Origin: Colwellia psychrerythraea
GTDB taxonomy: Bacteria > Pseudomonadota > Gammaproteobacteria > Enterobacterales > Alteromonadaceae
NCBI RefSeq assembly: GCF_000764185.1
Contig: NZ_JQEC01000045.1
Coordinates: 62,001-126,000, forward strand
Length of the DNA stretch: 64,000 nucleotides
Direction: 5' to 3'
Both the position numbers and the translations under genes were made by a program. This document shows positions 36,045 to 45,011 of the stretch, in pieces. How positions within the stretch are numbered: position 1 is the stretch's first letter; each line of letters opens with the position of its first letter. The notes under the pieces were generated by a model that worked only from the letters and a program-made list of their open reading frames with translations, made no database searches and had not been told where the DNA came from.

Positions 36045-36145
36045 GTATAACGCCGTTTTAAGCGGACTAAAATTATTGGTTATAATGTGTCGTAGAGCGA
36101 AATCAATCAACTATTTTAGTTTGGTTTTAAACGCGCTTGTTATAT
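36045..36145 (-). other. attC recombination site after the channel gene
   Basis: A 101-bp imperfect palindrome with GTATAAC (36045-36051) and GTTATAT (36139-36145) at the ends and perfect inner arms ACTAAAAT/ATTTTAGT (36066-36073, 36113-36120). Further complementary blocks flank (CGTTTTAA and TTTTAAACG). One box deviates from RYYYAAC in the manner of Vibrio-type repeats. The channel gene's stop codon lies inside the GTTATA box, as is common for cassettes. Confidence 0.75.
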
Positions 36146-36520
36146 TTTCTTACTAGACTTTGGCTTATAAGTCCCATTTTTATAGTTAATGTTTGATGTG
36201 AAATTAGTCAATACAAGACCAATTAATACCAACGTATACATGGATTGTATAATGACCAATAACTTTGACTCTGAATTTTTAGGAAGCATATCGCCATAAC
36301 CAATTGTAGTTGCGGTAATAAAACTAAAGTAAATTGCATCCACAGTGTTTTTTAAACCTGTAATACAGGCAAAACCTTCATATAAAACAGCAAAGCTTAA
36401 GCATATTTCTACATAATTGATCATAACCATTAAGTAGGAACGCTTATTCGAAATTGGACTGACATAAAAAGAACAAGGTAGGACATCCACAAACTTGAAA
36501 TAATAAGGTAGGACATCCAT
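36140..36520 (-). CDS. Two-TM potassium channel-like protein
   Basis: A 126-residue protein with two membrane helices (about 33-50 and 88-107) around a pore loop carrying TTIGYGD, the K+ selectivity filter (Ion_trans_2 family). There is no cytoplasmic sensor domain; the C-terminus is a short basic tail. The first 17 or so residues are encoded by two copies of the repeat at 36476-36528, so the native start may be internal (ATG at 36430) or the 5' end may have been replaced by the transposon. It could be a cassette-borne membrane effector; function unknown. Confidence 0.6.
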   Translation of the reverse strand: MDVLPYYFKFVDVLPCSFYVSPISNKRSYLMVMINYVEICLSFAVLYEGFACITGLKNTVDAIYFSFITATTIGYGDMLPKNSESKLLVIIQSMYTLVLIGLVLTNFTSNINYKNGTYKPKSSKKI

Positions 36521-36798
36521 AAACTTGATATATAAACAAAGCTACCTATAGTTAAAGATTCAAGCCGTTAATGATCAAGGAATGATTATGACACAATCAC
36601 GCTGTAGCCAAATATCATTGCAGGATACCTGTTATTACCACTTAATCTCCAATAAGGTAGGACATCCACAAACTTGATATATAAACAAAGCTACCTATAG
36701 TTAAAGATTCAAGCCGTTAATGATCAAGGAATGATTATGACACAATCACGCTGTAGCCAAATATCATTGCAGGATACCTGTTATTACCACTTAATCTC
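36476..36798 (+). repeat. Duplicated 5' end of the RAYT transposase gene
   Basis: A 148-bp segment (36503-36650) is repeated directly at 36651-36798 with one mismatch. It spans the upstream region and the first ~20 codons of the transposase gene; the first copy then runs into the second and is a dead fragment. A third partial copy of the leading motif (GGTAGGACATCCACAAACTT) is at 36478-36497. The repeats also form the 5' end of the channel gene. Confidence 0.9.
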
Positions 36799-37735
36799 CC
36801 GCTGTGTAAGGCGTGCTTTTCTTTGTGGTGTCGATAAACAAACTAAGCAGAGCTTTGAACACCGTAGGCAATGGATGGTTGACCGTATCAGGTTCCTTAG
36901 CACTGTTTTTTCCATTGATGTTGCCGCGTATGCGGTGATGTCAAATCACTACCATTTAGTGGTACATGTTAATCAAGCACAAGCGAAAGAGTGGACGATT
37001 GAAGAGGTATGTCAACGTTGGGGGCAGTTATACCAATGTCACCCTCTGGTTAAACGTTTGCTAATGAATACCAGCAGTTGCCAAGCTGAAGTTGATTGTG
37101 CTTTAGTAATCATTGAAAAATGGCGTCTGCAACTTACCGATATTTCATGGTTAATGCGTAACTTAAATGAATATATTGCTAGGAAAGCGAATAAGGAAGA
37201 TGTCTGCAAAGGACGATTCTGGGAAGGCAGGTTTAAATCTCAAGCCTTACTCGATGAAAAAGCGGTGCTAGCATGCATGGCCTATGTTGACTTAAATCCA
37301 ATACGAGCCAAAATAGCCTATACCCCAGAGACATCAGAATTCACCTCTATTTTTGAACGCATTCACGGTAAAGCAAGCAATAAGGATAGCATTAACGAAA
37401 TGTCTTCGACAACGAAGCCCTTACTGGGTTTTATCGGTAACTCTCATCAAGACTCACCTTGCGGTATTGCTTTTTCCCTACTGGATTACCTGACCTTAAT
37501 TGAAGCAACAGGAAAGATTATCAGAGAAGATAAGAAAGGTTACATAGCTGAGAATACTCAGCCGCTTTTACAACAGCTTGGTATTAACAGTGAAGACTGG
37601 CTAGCGTTAGCCCAACACTTTGGTAAAACGTATCACCAAGCAGTTGGCTCGCTAGATAAGCTAGCCCAATTTGCCTGTCATACTAATAAAAAATGGATAA
37701 GTGGGCATCGACAGCAATTATCTATTTTTCACTAA
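36737..37735 (+). CDS. REP-associated tyrosine transposase (RAYT, Y1_Tnp)
   Basis: A 332-residue IS200/IS605-like Y1 transposase. YHLISRCVRRAFLCG (N-terminus), VMSNHYHLVVH (HUH histidines) and MAYVDLNPIRAKI (the helix after the catalytic Tyr region) are family hallmarks. The long C-terminus (about 190-332) is typical of the larger RAYT type. RAYTs are usually single-copy and process REP-like palindromes. ATG at 36737 is chosen because AAGGA lies 6 nt upstream; the ATG at 36731 directly abuts it. It is the only plus-strand gene in the island, at the tRNA-proximal end. Confidence 0.88.
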   Translation: MTQSRCSQISLQDTCYYHLISRCVRRAFLCGVDKQTKQSFEHRRQWMVDRIRFLSTVFSIDVAAYAVMSNHYHLVVHVNQAQAKEWTIEEVCQRWGQLYQCHPLVKRLLMNTSSCQAEVDCALVIIEKWRLQLTDISWLMRNLNEYIARKANKEDVCKGRFWEGRFKSQALLDEKAVLACMAYVDLNPIRAKIAYTPETSEFTSIFERIHGKASNKDSINEMSSTTKPLLGFIGNSHQDSPCGIAFSLLDYLTLIEATGKIIREDKKGYIAENTQPLLQQLGINSEDWLALAQHFGKTYHQAVGSLDKLAQFACHTNKKWISGHRQQLSIFH

Positions 37736-37931
37736 GAATAACTTCAGTATATTGTTATTTTAGGCCTATTTTTAATGGGACTAAAAATCTGTATTTAAAG
37801 GTTTATGAAATTACCATAATACATAGAAATTAATACGTATTGTATTGATATGCAAAGTGGTTTGTTACTAGTAATGACTATACGATTGGTAGGTTTTAAT
37901 GGCCTAAAAATGTTGTACTACAATATGAAAA

Positions 37932-38008
37932 TGGTGGGCCTTCGCAGACTTGAACTGCGGACCTGCCGATTATGAGTCGGATGCTCTAACCAACTGAGCT
38001 AAAGGCCC
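37932..38008 (-). tRNA. tRNA with CAU anticodon, probably tRNA-Ile2 (or Met)
   Basis: A complete cloverleaf of 77 nt with encoded CCA. The acceptor stem is GGGCCTT/AAGGCCC, the D-arm GCTC...GAGC, the anticodon loop CTCATAA, and the T-arm CGCAG/CTGCG with TTCAAGT. CAU is shared by elongator Met and by Ile2 (lysidine-modified). The C4-G69 and C5-G68 pairs and the non-Watson-Crick 27-43 position match known TilS determinants, which favours Ile2. Its 3' end is duplicated at 27385, so it is the integration site of the island. Confidence 0.93.
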
Positions 38009-38185
38009 ATTTTCACATTTATGGCCTGGGTATTCTAATGCCTTTATTAATACGTTCAAATGTATGAACTAACAAAGCGGGTGCAGTATAAGCATTTTTT
38101 ATTTTGTTGTCACCTACTGAACTTTAAATAGTTATGCTTTTTTTACTAACCGCTTATTTCTTAAACAACTAAGCACCTTCAAGGG

Positions 38186-38803
38186 CTAAAAACGATAGGT
38201 TAAACCAACACTTACTTCAGTTTGAAACCAAATATCGCTAGAAATGTATATTGCACAATTTTCTTCATCACAAAATATTGCACTATCAGAGTTGAAGAAG
38301 GTTCCGTATAAGCGACTATCTAACCTTAAACTCAAACTTTCGGTGAGCTCTATTTTACTTGCTAAGCCAACATTCACCGAAAAACGAGTTTCATCACTAA
38401 GTTGATCATCTTTAGGAGCTAAATGAGTTAAACCAAAACCACCCGTAACATAAAATGGAATAGGCCCATCAGAGACAGGCACGTTACCACCGATGTGGGC
38501 ATAAGTAATACCAAGTTCGGTATTACTTGCTGAGAAGTCATCTGAAGCTGAGAAATTAGTATTGTAATGACTAATTAAGAATTCACCTTGACGTTTACGA
38601 TCAAAAGACCAAGCCGTTAATAAGCCATAACTGGTTTCTTCACTTAACTCGATACGATTATGTACCTTGTCTCGAGTCGTATCAAAATCTCCACCAAAAC
38701 GGTAACCAATTAATGGGGTAATTTCAAAATTCAAAGCTTGTTTTGCCACAGAAGGCATCGAAGTGATAACAAGTGCACAAGCGATAGCGATAAAAACGCG
38801 CAT
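38186..38803 (-). CDS. Outer-membrane beta-barrel protein
   Basis: A 205-residue protein with a signal peptide (about 1-20, ending VAKQA). The mature part is a run of alternating strands (FEITPLIGYRFGGDF, GEFLISHYNTNF, FYVTGGFGLTHL, TEVSVGLTYRF) with a C-terminal Phe, the BamA recognition signal. Its size suggests an eight-stranded OmpA/OmpW-type barrel. A Cys pair (FCDEENC) could close a loop. Ligand or role unknown. Separate from rpoD, with a terminator between. Confidence 0.75.
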   Translation of the reverse strand: MRVFIAIACALVITSMPSVAKQALNFEITPLIGYRFGGDFDTTRDKVHNRIELSEETSYGLLTAWSFDRKRQGEFLISHYNTNFSASDDFSASNTELGITYAHIGGNVPVSDGPIPFYVTGGFGLTHLAPKDDQLSDETRFSVNVGLASKIELTESLSLRLDSRLYGTFFNSDSAIFCDEENCAIYISSDIWFQTEVSVGLTYRF

Positions 38804-38826
38804 ATAAGTTCCTTATCTTAGAAAGT

Positions 38827-38863
38827 AAAAAGAGTAAGCTAGGGTTACTAACTTACTCTTTTT
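38827..38863 (-). terminator. Terminator after rpoD
   Basis: Twelve-base perfect arms AAAAAGAGTAAG (38827-38838) and its complement (38852-38863) with a 13-nt loop. Read on the minus strand the stem ends in a T-run. It lies between the rpoD stop and the start of the outer-membrane protein gene. Confidence 0.75.
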
Positions 38864-38922
38864 TATGTCTATTTAAAATAGAATTTAAAACAGAATTTAA
38901 ATAATATTTTAAACTTTAGTAT

Positions 38923-40761
38923 TTATTCACCGTCTAAGAAGCTTTTTAGCTGCTCTGAGCGAGAAGGATGACGTAACTTGCGTAACGCCTTCGCTTCAAT
39001 TTGACGAATACGCTCACGTGTTACGTCAAATTGTTTGCCTACTTCTTCCAAAGTATGGTCAGTATTCATATCAATACCAAAACGCATTCTAAGTACTTTA
39101 GCTTCACGAGCTGTTAAGCCAGCAAGTACTTCATGAGTAGCACCTTTAAGATTTTCTGAAGTCGCTGAGTCAACTGGAAGTTCACCACTACCATCTTCAA
39201 TAAAGTCACCTAAGTGTGAATCTTCATCATCACCGATTGGCGTTTCCATTGAAATAGGCTCTTTTGCTATTTTCAATACTTTACGAATCTTATCTTCAGG
39301 CATAACCATACGTTCAGCTAATTCTTCTGGCGTAGGCTCACGTCCCATCTCTTGTAACATTTGACGAGAAACACGGTTTAGTTTGTTAATCGTTTCAATC
39401 ATATGCACAGGAATACGAATGGTACGTGCTTGGTCAGCAATAGAACGGGTAATTGCTTGACGAATCCACCACGTTGCATAAGTTGAGAACTTATAACCAC
39501 GTCGGTATTCGAACTTATCAACCGCTTTCATCAAGCCGATATTACCTTCTTGAATTAAATCAAGGAACTGTAAACCACGGTTGGTGTATTTTTTAGCAAT
39601 TGAGATAACTAAACGTAAGTTTGCTTCAACCATTTCTTTTTTGGCACGACGCGCTTTTGCTTCACCAATTGACATACGACGGTTAATGTCTTTAATGCCA
39701 TGAATATTAAGGTGCGTTTCTTCTTCAATTTGATTTAGTTTGTAGATACAACGTTCTACATCTAACTCGACATCGCCAAGCTTAGTTGAGTATGGCTTGC
39801 CGGCAGATTTTTCTGCTTCAAACCATTCTTTTGAGGTTTCATTACCTGGGAATAATTTAATAAAGGTTGTTTTAGGCATACTCGCACCAACAACACAGTG
39901 TTTCATGATCAAACGCTCTTGAACACGTAATCTGTCCATCATGCTACGCATGTTTTTAACTAACTTATCAAATAACTTAGGGATCAAACGGAATTCTTTA
40001 AAGACTTCAGCTACTGCATCGATAGCTTCTTGGGCATCTTTATGACCGCGACCGTGTTTTTCGATAATTTTGTTGGAATGTTCATATGCTTCGCGTAAAG
40101 CAGTAAACTTCTCACGTGCTAATTCGGGGCAAGGACCAGTATCTTCTTCTTCCTCATCCTCATCGTCATCAGATTTATCTTCATCAGCCAGCTCATCTTT
40201 CGATAATTCGCTACCTACATGAGTTGCAGCAGCGGGTACATCTTCTTCTTCAGCATCAGGGTCTAGAAAGCCTGTGATAATATCAGTTAGACGAAGCTCT
40301 TCTGCTTCAAAGTTATCCCACATGTCTAGTAAAAAATTTATTGCAGGCGGGTATTCAGAAACACTACGCTGTACTTCTTTGATACCTTCTTCTATACGTT
40401 TAGCGATAACGATTTCGCCCTTACGTGTTAGAAGCTCAACGGTACCCATTTCACGCATATACATACGTACGGGATCTGTTGTACGACCAATTTCACTTTC
40501 AACGGTAGCCAATGCTTGAGCTGCAGCTTCGGCTGCATCTTCATCAGTATTGCCTTCGCTCATCATCAAGGTATCTTGATCCGGCGCATTTTCAAATACT
40601 TGAATGCCCATATCATTGATCATACTAACGATATCTTCAACTTGATCAGAGTCAATAATGTCTTGTGGAAGATGATCATTAACTTGAGCAAATGTTAAAT
40701 AACCTTGTTCTTTACCTTTGGTTATCAGCTCTTTAAGTCTAGATTTAGGGGCTTGTTCCAT
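38923..40761 (-). CDS. rpoD: RNA polymerase sigma-70 factor
   Basis: The 612-residue housekeeping sigma factor. Region 1.1 begins [20 protein letters not shown], followed by the acidic insert ([10 protein letters not shown]). Region 2 has [20 protein letters not shown] and the helix reading the -10 element. Region 4.2 has the helix-turn-helix [20 protein letters not shown]. Length is typical. It ends the rpsU-dnaG-rpoD block; the 217-bp gap from dnaG can hold its own promoter. Confidence 0.98.
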   Translation of the reverse strand: MEQAPKSRLKELITKGKEQGYLTFAQVNDHLPQDIIDSDQVEDIVSMINDMGIQVFENAPDQDTLMMSEGNTDEDAAEAAAQALATVESEIGRTTDPVRMYMREMGTVELLTRKGEIVIAKRIEEGIKEVQRSVSEYPPAINFLLDMWDNFEAEELRLTDIITGFLDPDAEEEDVPAAATHVGSELSKDELADEDKSDDDEDEEEEDTGPCPELAREKFTALREAYEHSNKIIEKHGRGHKDAQEAIDAVAEVFKEFRLIPKLFDKLVKNMRSMMDRLRVQERLIMKHCVVGASMPKTTFIKLFPGNETSKEWFEAEKSAGKPYSTKLGDVELDVERCIYKLNQIEEETHLNIHGIKDINRRMSIGEAKARRAKKEMVEANLRLVISIAKKYTNRGLQFLDLIQEGNIGLMKAVDKFEYRRGYKFSTYATWWIRQAITRSIADQARTIRIPVHMIETINKLNRVSRQMLQEMGREPTPEELAERMVMPEDKIRKVLKIAKEPISMETPIGDDEDSHLGDFIEDGSGELPVDSATSENLKGATHEVLAGLTAREAKVLRMRFGIDMNTDHTLEEVGKQFDVTRERIRQIEAKALRKLRHPSRSEQLKSFLDGE

Positions 40762-40978
40762 TGACGAGTGTCCACCTGTATTATATAAATATGGGATGTA
40801 AAGTATGCGTTTTAAATATTAGCAAAGGCTAATAAATGACGCAATAAAGCCGGAAATTATAGCGAATTTTTTAGACAGTTACCAGCAAATATCCTGTCTT
40901 AATCGCTTGTTAAAGTTTTAAGCTAAAATAATAGCTTAAAACTCATTCATGCTTGCTAAGTATAGCTAAAACTAGCCG

Positions 40979-42736
40979 TTAAGCATTGAGTATTGCTTGT
41001 AGCTCTTGCTTTTCTTGTACAGTCATTTGTCCAGCTCGGGCTTTTTGTAATAATACTTCAGCACGTTGCTCAACAAAGTCATTCAGTAACTTTTCAATAC
41101 TATCAAGAAACACATCTATAGCAGCATCAGCCTCAACATGATGTTGCCAACACATCAATTTGGCTAATTGCGTTCCCTGCTCAGTACCACGAAAGTACTC
41201 TAGTAATTGTGGTGGCTTAATATCAGGATTTTGCTGACAAACACCAAGCACCTGCATTAACAATGTTATACCTGGCGCAGTTAATGGCTGTAATACAGCA
41301 ATATCATCTAAGTTACTTGCTATATGGGGGTGCTCTAACAATAAAGCAAGAGCTAACCTTACTGGCGTAACTTTTGTGCGCGCTTTATTCTTAGGCTTGG
41401 CAACTTCACCTTTTATATTTTTAGTGAATTTTGCTAAAAACTGTTCACTACCCGTACCAAAGTTATTCGCTATTTCATTAAGCATGGCATCTTTTAAAAT
41501 GCTATCAGGTAACTTGGCTAAATAGGGCTGGAATGACTCAACTAAAGCCGCCCTTCCCTCAAGAGAGCCCATATCAACTTGTTGCATTAAGTGCTCAAAC
41601 AAGAATTTAGATAACGGCATAGCCTTATCAAGAATATCTTCAAAGGCTTTTTGCCCTTGTTTTCTGATCAAAGAGTCAGGGTCTTCACCATCAGGTACAA
41701 AAACAAACCTCAACGAGAAACCATCACGAATGAGTGGTAAGGCATTTTCCATAGCACGCCATGCTGCATCTCGCCCTGCTCTATCACCATCGTAACAACA
41801 GATGACATCAGGCACAGTACGAAATAGGGTTTGTAACTGTTCGAAAGTTGTCGCTGTGCCAAGTGATGCAACCGCGTAATCAACTCCGTGTTGCGCCAAA
41901 GCAACAACATCCATATAACCTTCAACAACAACCAACCGCTTAAGTTGTTTATTGGCTTGTTTTGCTTCATGTAAGCCATAAAGCTCTTTGCCTTTATTAT
42001 AAAGGCTCGTTTCTGGCGAGTTTAAATACTTGGGTTTTTCATCACCTAAAACACGACCACCAAAACCAATGACTCGACCACGCTTATCGCTGATTGGAAA
42101 CATGATGCGACCACGAAACCGATCATAAGGGCGTTTTTTATCACCAGAAATGGCCATTCCTAGATCGATTAATTGTTGATTGGCTTGGCCATTGCGCGAG
42201 AAGGAATTCATCATACCGTCCCAAGCATCACTGATATAGCCAATAGCAAAACGCTTAACTACTTCACCACTAAGTCCGCGACCTTTTAAATAATCGATAG
42301 CCTTGTCTTTATCACTAGCAACTTTTAATTGTTGTTGGAAAAACTGACTAATTTGCGCCATGAGCTCATAGTCATCTTGTTTTTTCTGGTAAATTTGTTG
42401 CTGTCTACGTTGCTCTGCAGGGCTAGCAGTATTCTCTTCTCGAATAACGTCCATACCGCAATGAGAAGCAAGTTCTTCAATGGCATCAACAAAATCGAGT
42501 CGATCAAATTCCATCAAAAAAGAGATAGCATTACCGTGTTCGCCACAGCCAAAACAGTGATAAAACTGCTTATCTTGACTTACCGTAAAAGAGGGGGATT
42601 TTTCATTATGAAATGGACAACAGGCTTGATAGTTTTTACCTGCCTTTTTTAATGGCACTCTACCATCTACTAGCTCAACAATATCTGCTCGGCTAAGTAA
42701 ATCATCAATAAATTGTCGAGAAATGCGTCCAGCCAT
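40979..42736 (-). CDS. dnaG: DNA primase
   Basis: A 585-residue primase. The CHC2 zinc ribbon is at the N-terminus (CPFHNEKSPSFTVSQDKQFY, then HCFGCG, about 40-65). The RNA polymerase core has the EGYMDVVAL TOPRIM glutamate and YDGDRAGRDAAWRA aspartates. The C-terminal domain binds DnaB. Standard length. It is downstream of yqeY with a hairpin between, as part of the rpsU-dnaG-rpoD block. Confidence 0.98.
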   Translation of the reverse strand: MAGRISRQFIDDLLSRADIVELVDGRVPLKKAGKNYQACCPFHNEKSPSFTVSQDKQFYHCFGCGEHGNAISFLMEFDRLDFVDAIEELASHCGMDVIREENTASPAEQRRQQQIYQKKQDDYELMAQISQFFQQQLKVASDKDKAIDYLKGRGLSGEVVKRFAIGYISDAWDGMMNSFSRNGQANQQLIDLGMAISGDKKRPYDRFRGRIMFPISDKRGRVIGFGGRVLGDEKPKYLNSPETSLYNKGKELYGLHEAKQANKQLKRLVVVEGYMDVVALAQHGVDYAVASLGTATTFEQLQTLFRTVPDVICCYDGDRAGRDAAWRAMENALPLIRDGFSLRFVFVPDGEDPDSLIRKQGQKAFEDILDKAMPLSKFLFEHLMQQVDMGSLEGRAALVESFQPYLAKLPDSILKDAMLNEIANNFGTGSEQFLAKFTKNIKGEVAKPKNKARTKVTPVRLALALLLEHPHIASNLDDIAVLQPLTAPGITLLMQVLGVCQQNPDIKPPQLLEYFRGTEQGTQLAKLMCWQHHVEADAAIDVFLDSIEKLLNDFVEQRAEVLLQKARAGQMTVQEKQELQAILNA

Positions 42737-42858
42737 AGTTTTAAAAAATCATCATCATCAAAGGAAAAATATCACCTAGCTATTCTACACAATAACGGTG
42801 AGGAAGTTGTCGGAATTTTTAGCTCTCAGCTAAATAAAGATAAGGAAAAACACATAAA

Positions 42859-42890
42859 AAAACCGCAATAGCCGAAGCCGTTGCGGTTTT
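42859..42890 (-). terminator. Terminator between yqeY and dnaG
   Basis: Perfect 10-bp arms AAAACCGCAA (42859-42868) and TTGCGGTTTT (42881-42890) around a 12-nt GC-rich loop. On the minus strand it is followed by TTTTTATG. It separates rpsU-yqeY from dnaG, like the attenuating terminator between rpsU and dnaG in enterobacteria. Confidence 0.8.
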
Positions 42891-42930
42891 ATTTAATGTA
42901 CTAAAAGCAGTATTAGCTATAAAGCTTTAA

Positions 42931-43380
42931 CTATAACGCTTGCAGACTAGCACGAACTTGACCGCTTACCGCGCCCATATCAGCTTTGCCTTGCATTAAA
43001 GGTTTTAACACCGCCATTACCTTGCCCATATCAGCCATAGAGGCAGCTCCGGATTCAGCAACAGCTTTACTTATTAATTCATTGATTTCTTCTGCACTAA
43101 GCGGTTGCGGCATGAAAAATTCGATAGCAACTACTTCAGCCGCTTCTTTCTCTGCCAATTCATCACGACCACCTTCGCTAAACATTTTAATTGACTCTTT
43201 ACGCTGTTTAACCATTTTGGTTAGCAAGGCAATAATATTGTCATCTGTCGCTTCGATTTTGTGATCAATTTCTGCTAGTTTTATTGCAGAAAGTGCCATG
43301 CGAATGACACCAAGACGTAACTTGTCTTTGGCGCGCATAGCAATTTTCATTTCATCTTTGAGTTGTATTAGAAGTGACAT
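42931..43380 (-). CDS. YqeY/GatB-related protein
   Basis: A 149-residue protein of the YqeY family, which shares the C-terminal helical domain of GatB and Asn-tRNA amidotransferases. The conserved start LKDEMKIAMRAKDKLRLGVIRMALSA (about residues 8-33) and the end MGKVMAVLKPLMQGKADMGAVSG (about 121-143) are present. It may bind tRNA; its function is unknown. It lies 50 bp after rpsU, the common gene order in gammaproteobacteria, and is probably co-transcribed with it. Confidence 0.9.
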   Translation of the reverse strand: MSLLIQLKDEMKIAMRAKDKLRLGVIRMALSAIKLAEIDHKIEATDDNIIALLTKMVKQRKESIKMFSEGGRDELAEKEAAEVVAIEFFMPQPLSAEEINELISKAVAESGAASMADMGKVMAVLKPLMQGKADMGAVSGQVRASLQAL

Positions 43381-43430
43381 TTTCTCTCCTTAATAGGCAA
43401 TCTCTTAGAATAGTTATACTAAGATATTTC

Positions 43431-43646
43431 TTAGTACATGCGAACGCGACGAGCGTTCTCACGAGAAACTTTTTTCGCAGCACGTTTAACAGCAGCGGCT
43501 TTCTTACGTTTACGTTCCCAAGTCGGCTTTTCATAAGATTCGCGACGACGAACTTCTGAAAGGATTCCTGCTTTTTCACATGAACGTTTAAAACGACGTA
43601 ATGCAACGTCAAATGGTTCGTTTTCTCTTACTTTAATTACTGGCAT
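43431..43646 (-). CDS. rpsU: 30S ribosomal protein S21
   Basis: A 71-residue protein. [37 protein letters not shown] and the basic C-terminus are exactly those of bS21. The ATG at 43646 gives the usual length; the longer open frame to 43760 adds 38 unconserved residues. S21 helps the 30S select mRNAs. It is first in the rpsU-yqeY-dnaG-rpoD block, divergent from tsaD. Confidence 0.98.
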   Translation of the reverse strand: MPVIKVRENEPFDVALRRFKRSCEKAGILSEVRRRESYEKPTWERKRKKAAAVKRAAKKVSRENARRVRMY

Positions 43647-43949
43647 GTACTTTATTACCTTAGGGTAGCTATATAAATTGGTGACTGATTTCGACTGAAC
43701 AATACAAATAGTTGTAATGTTTGCCTCATCCACACCCACTCTATTAAAAATTGGTGCCATATTCTACTGCTAACCGCGTAGCAATGTAAAGCGTAATTTA
43801 ATAACATTTAGCTAATTACGCTGGTGTCTATCTTATAAACAAAGTAAAATTGCCGCGCCGGTTTTGAATCTGCTTTAAACAAGTAATTACTGGCTATTTT
43901 TGCTATTTTTTGATCCTTCCTTTTAAGCTTTTTTTGAGATTATATATTT

Positions 43950-45011
43950 ATGCGTATTTTGGGTATTGAGACTTCTTGTGATGAAACAGGCATCGCCATT
44001 TATGATGACGGCCAAGGTGATAGTCCCGAAGGTATACTCGCCCACCGCCTATATAGTCAAATTGCCGTTCATGCCGATTACGGTGGCGTGGTACCTGAGC
44101 TTGCTTCAAGAGATCATGTTCGTAAAACGATTCCTCTGATCAAAGAAGTATTAGCCGATGCCAACCTTACTCCACAAGATTTAGACGGCGTTGCTTACAC
44201 TGCAGGTCCGGGTTTAGTTGGCGCATTACTAGTAGGTTGTTCAATTGGCCGAAGTTTAGCTTATGGCTGGGATTTACCTGCCGTACCTGTGCATCACATG
44301 GAAGGTCACTTATTAGCACCTATGCTTGAAGATGATGTGCCTGAATTTCCTTTTGTCGCTTTATTAGTGTCTGGTGGACATACCATGTTAGTACGTGTCG
44401 ACGCTATTGGTGAATATAAATTACTGGGTGAATCGGTTGATGATGCCGCTGGTGAAGCTTTTGATAAAACCGCAAAATTACTAGGGCTAGATTACCCTGG
44501 TGGTCCTGCGTTATCTAAGATGGCTGAAAGTGGACTTGCCGGACGCTTTAAATTACCTCGTCCGATGACAGACAGACCAGGATTAGATTTTAGCTTTAGT
44601 GGTTTAAAAACAGCTGCGGGCACGTTAGTGCGAAAAGAGTGTATTAACATTGAACCGACTTTATCGGACAGTCAATTAAAGCAAACCCATGCTGATATCG
44701 CCCATGCGTTTCAACATGCGGTAGTCGAGACCTTAGCAATAAAATGTAAACGTGCGCTACAACAAGAGAAGTTAAGTCGATTAGTCATTGCCGGTGGTGT
44801 TAGTGCCAACACAGCGCTACGTGAGAAACTTGGCGTAACGACTAAAAAACTTGGCGGCAGCGTTTTTTATCCTCGACCTGAGTTTTGTACTGATAACGGT
44901 GCCATGATAGCTTATGCTGGTTTGCAGCGTTTAAAAGCCGGTACTGATGCTGACTTAACCTTTAAAGCCAACCCAAGATGGGCGCTAGATTCATTACCAC
45001 CGGTAAAATAG
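43950..45011 (+). CDS. tsaD: tRNA N6-adenosine threonylcarbamoyltransferase
   Basis: A 353-residue TsaD that, with TsaB and TsaE, transfers threonylcarbamoyl to A37 of ANN-reading tRNAs. It starts [14 protein letters not shown] and has the metal-binding [11 protein letters not shown] and LVSGGHTML motifs, with [16 protein letters not shown] [12 protein letters not shown] near the C-terminus. Essential in most bacteria. Its 3' 108 bp have been duplicated three times downstream (45063-45491) with a 160-bp period. The functional copy seems intact. It is the conserved divergent neighbour of rpsU. Confidence 0.97.
   Translation: MRILGIETSCDETGIAIYDDGQGDSPEGILAHRLYSQIAVHADYGGVVPELASRDHVRKTIPLIKEVLADANLTPQDLDGVAYTAGPGLVGALLVGCSIGRSLAYGWDLPAVPVHHMEGHLLAPMLEDDVPEFPFVALLVSGGHTMLVRVDAIGEYKLLGESVDDAAGEAFDKTAKLLGLDYPGGPALSKMAESGLAGRFKLPRPMTDRPGLDFSFSGLKTAAGTLVRKECINIEPTLSDSQLKQTHADIAHAFQHAVVETLAIKCKRALQQEKLSRLVIAGGVSANTALREKLGVTTKKLGGSVFYPRPEFCTDNGAMIAYAGLQRLKAGTDADLTFKANPRWALDSLPPVK

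Larger units (their letters stand above)
27385..37945. mobile_element. tRNA-bounded genomic island of gene cassettes
   Basis: About 10.5 kb lies between a tRNA 3'-end duplicate (27385-27405) and the intact tRNA gene (37932-38008). The content is accessory (SIR2/SMC operon, cyclase-like, GIY-YIG-like, FRG, ion channel, RAYT transposase), more AT-rich than the core, and mostly one strand. Two attC-like sites and partial ones occur between the genes. No intact integrase of either type is present, so the element is probably immobile by itself. The boundaries rest on the direct repeat. Confidence 0.65.

Noticed and set aside
43647-43760. N-terminal extension of rpsU to 109 residues
   Set aside because: S21 proteins begin MPVIKV; the extra 38 codons are unconserved and cover the promoter region.
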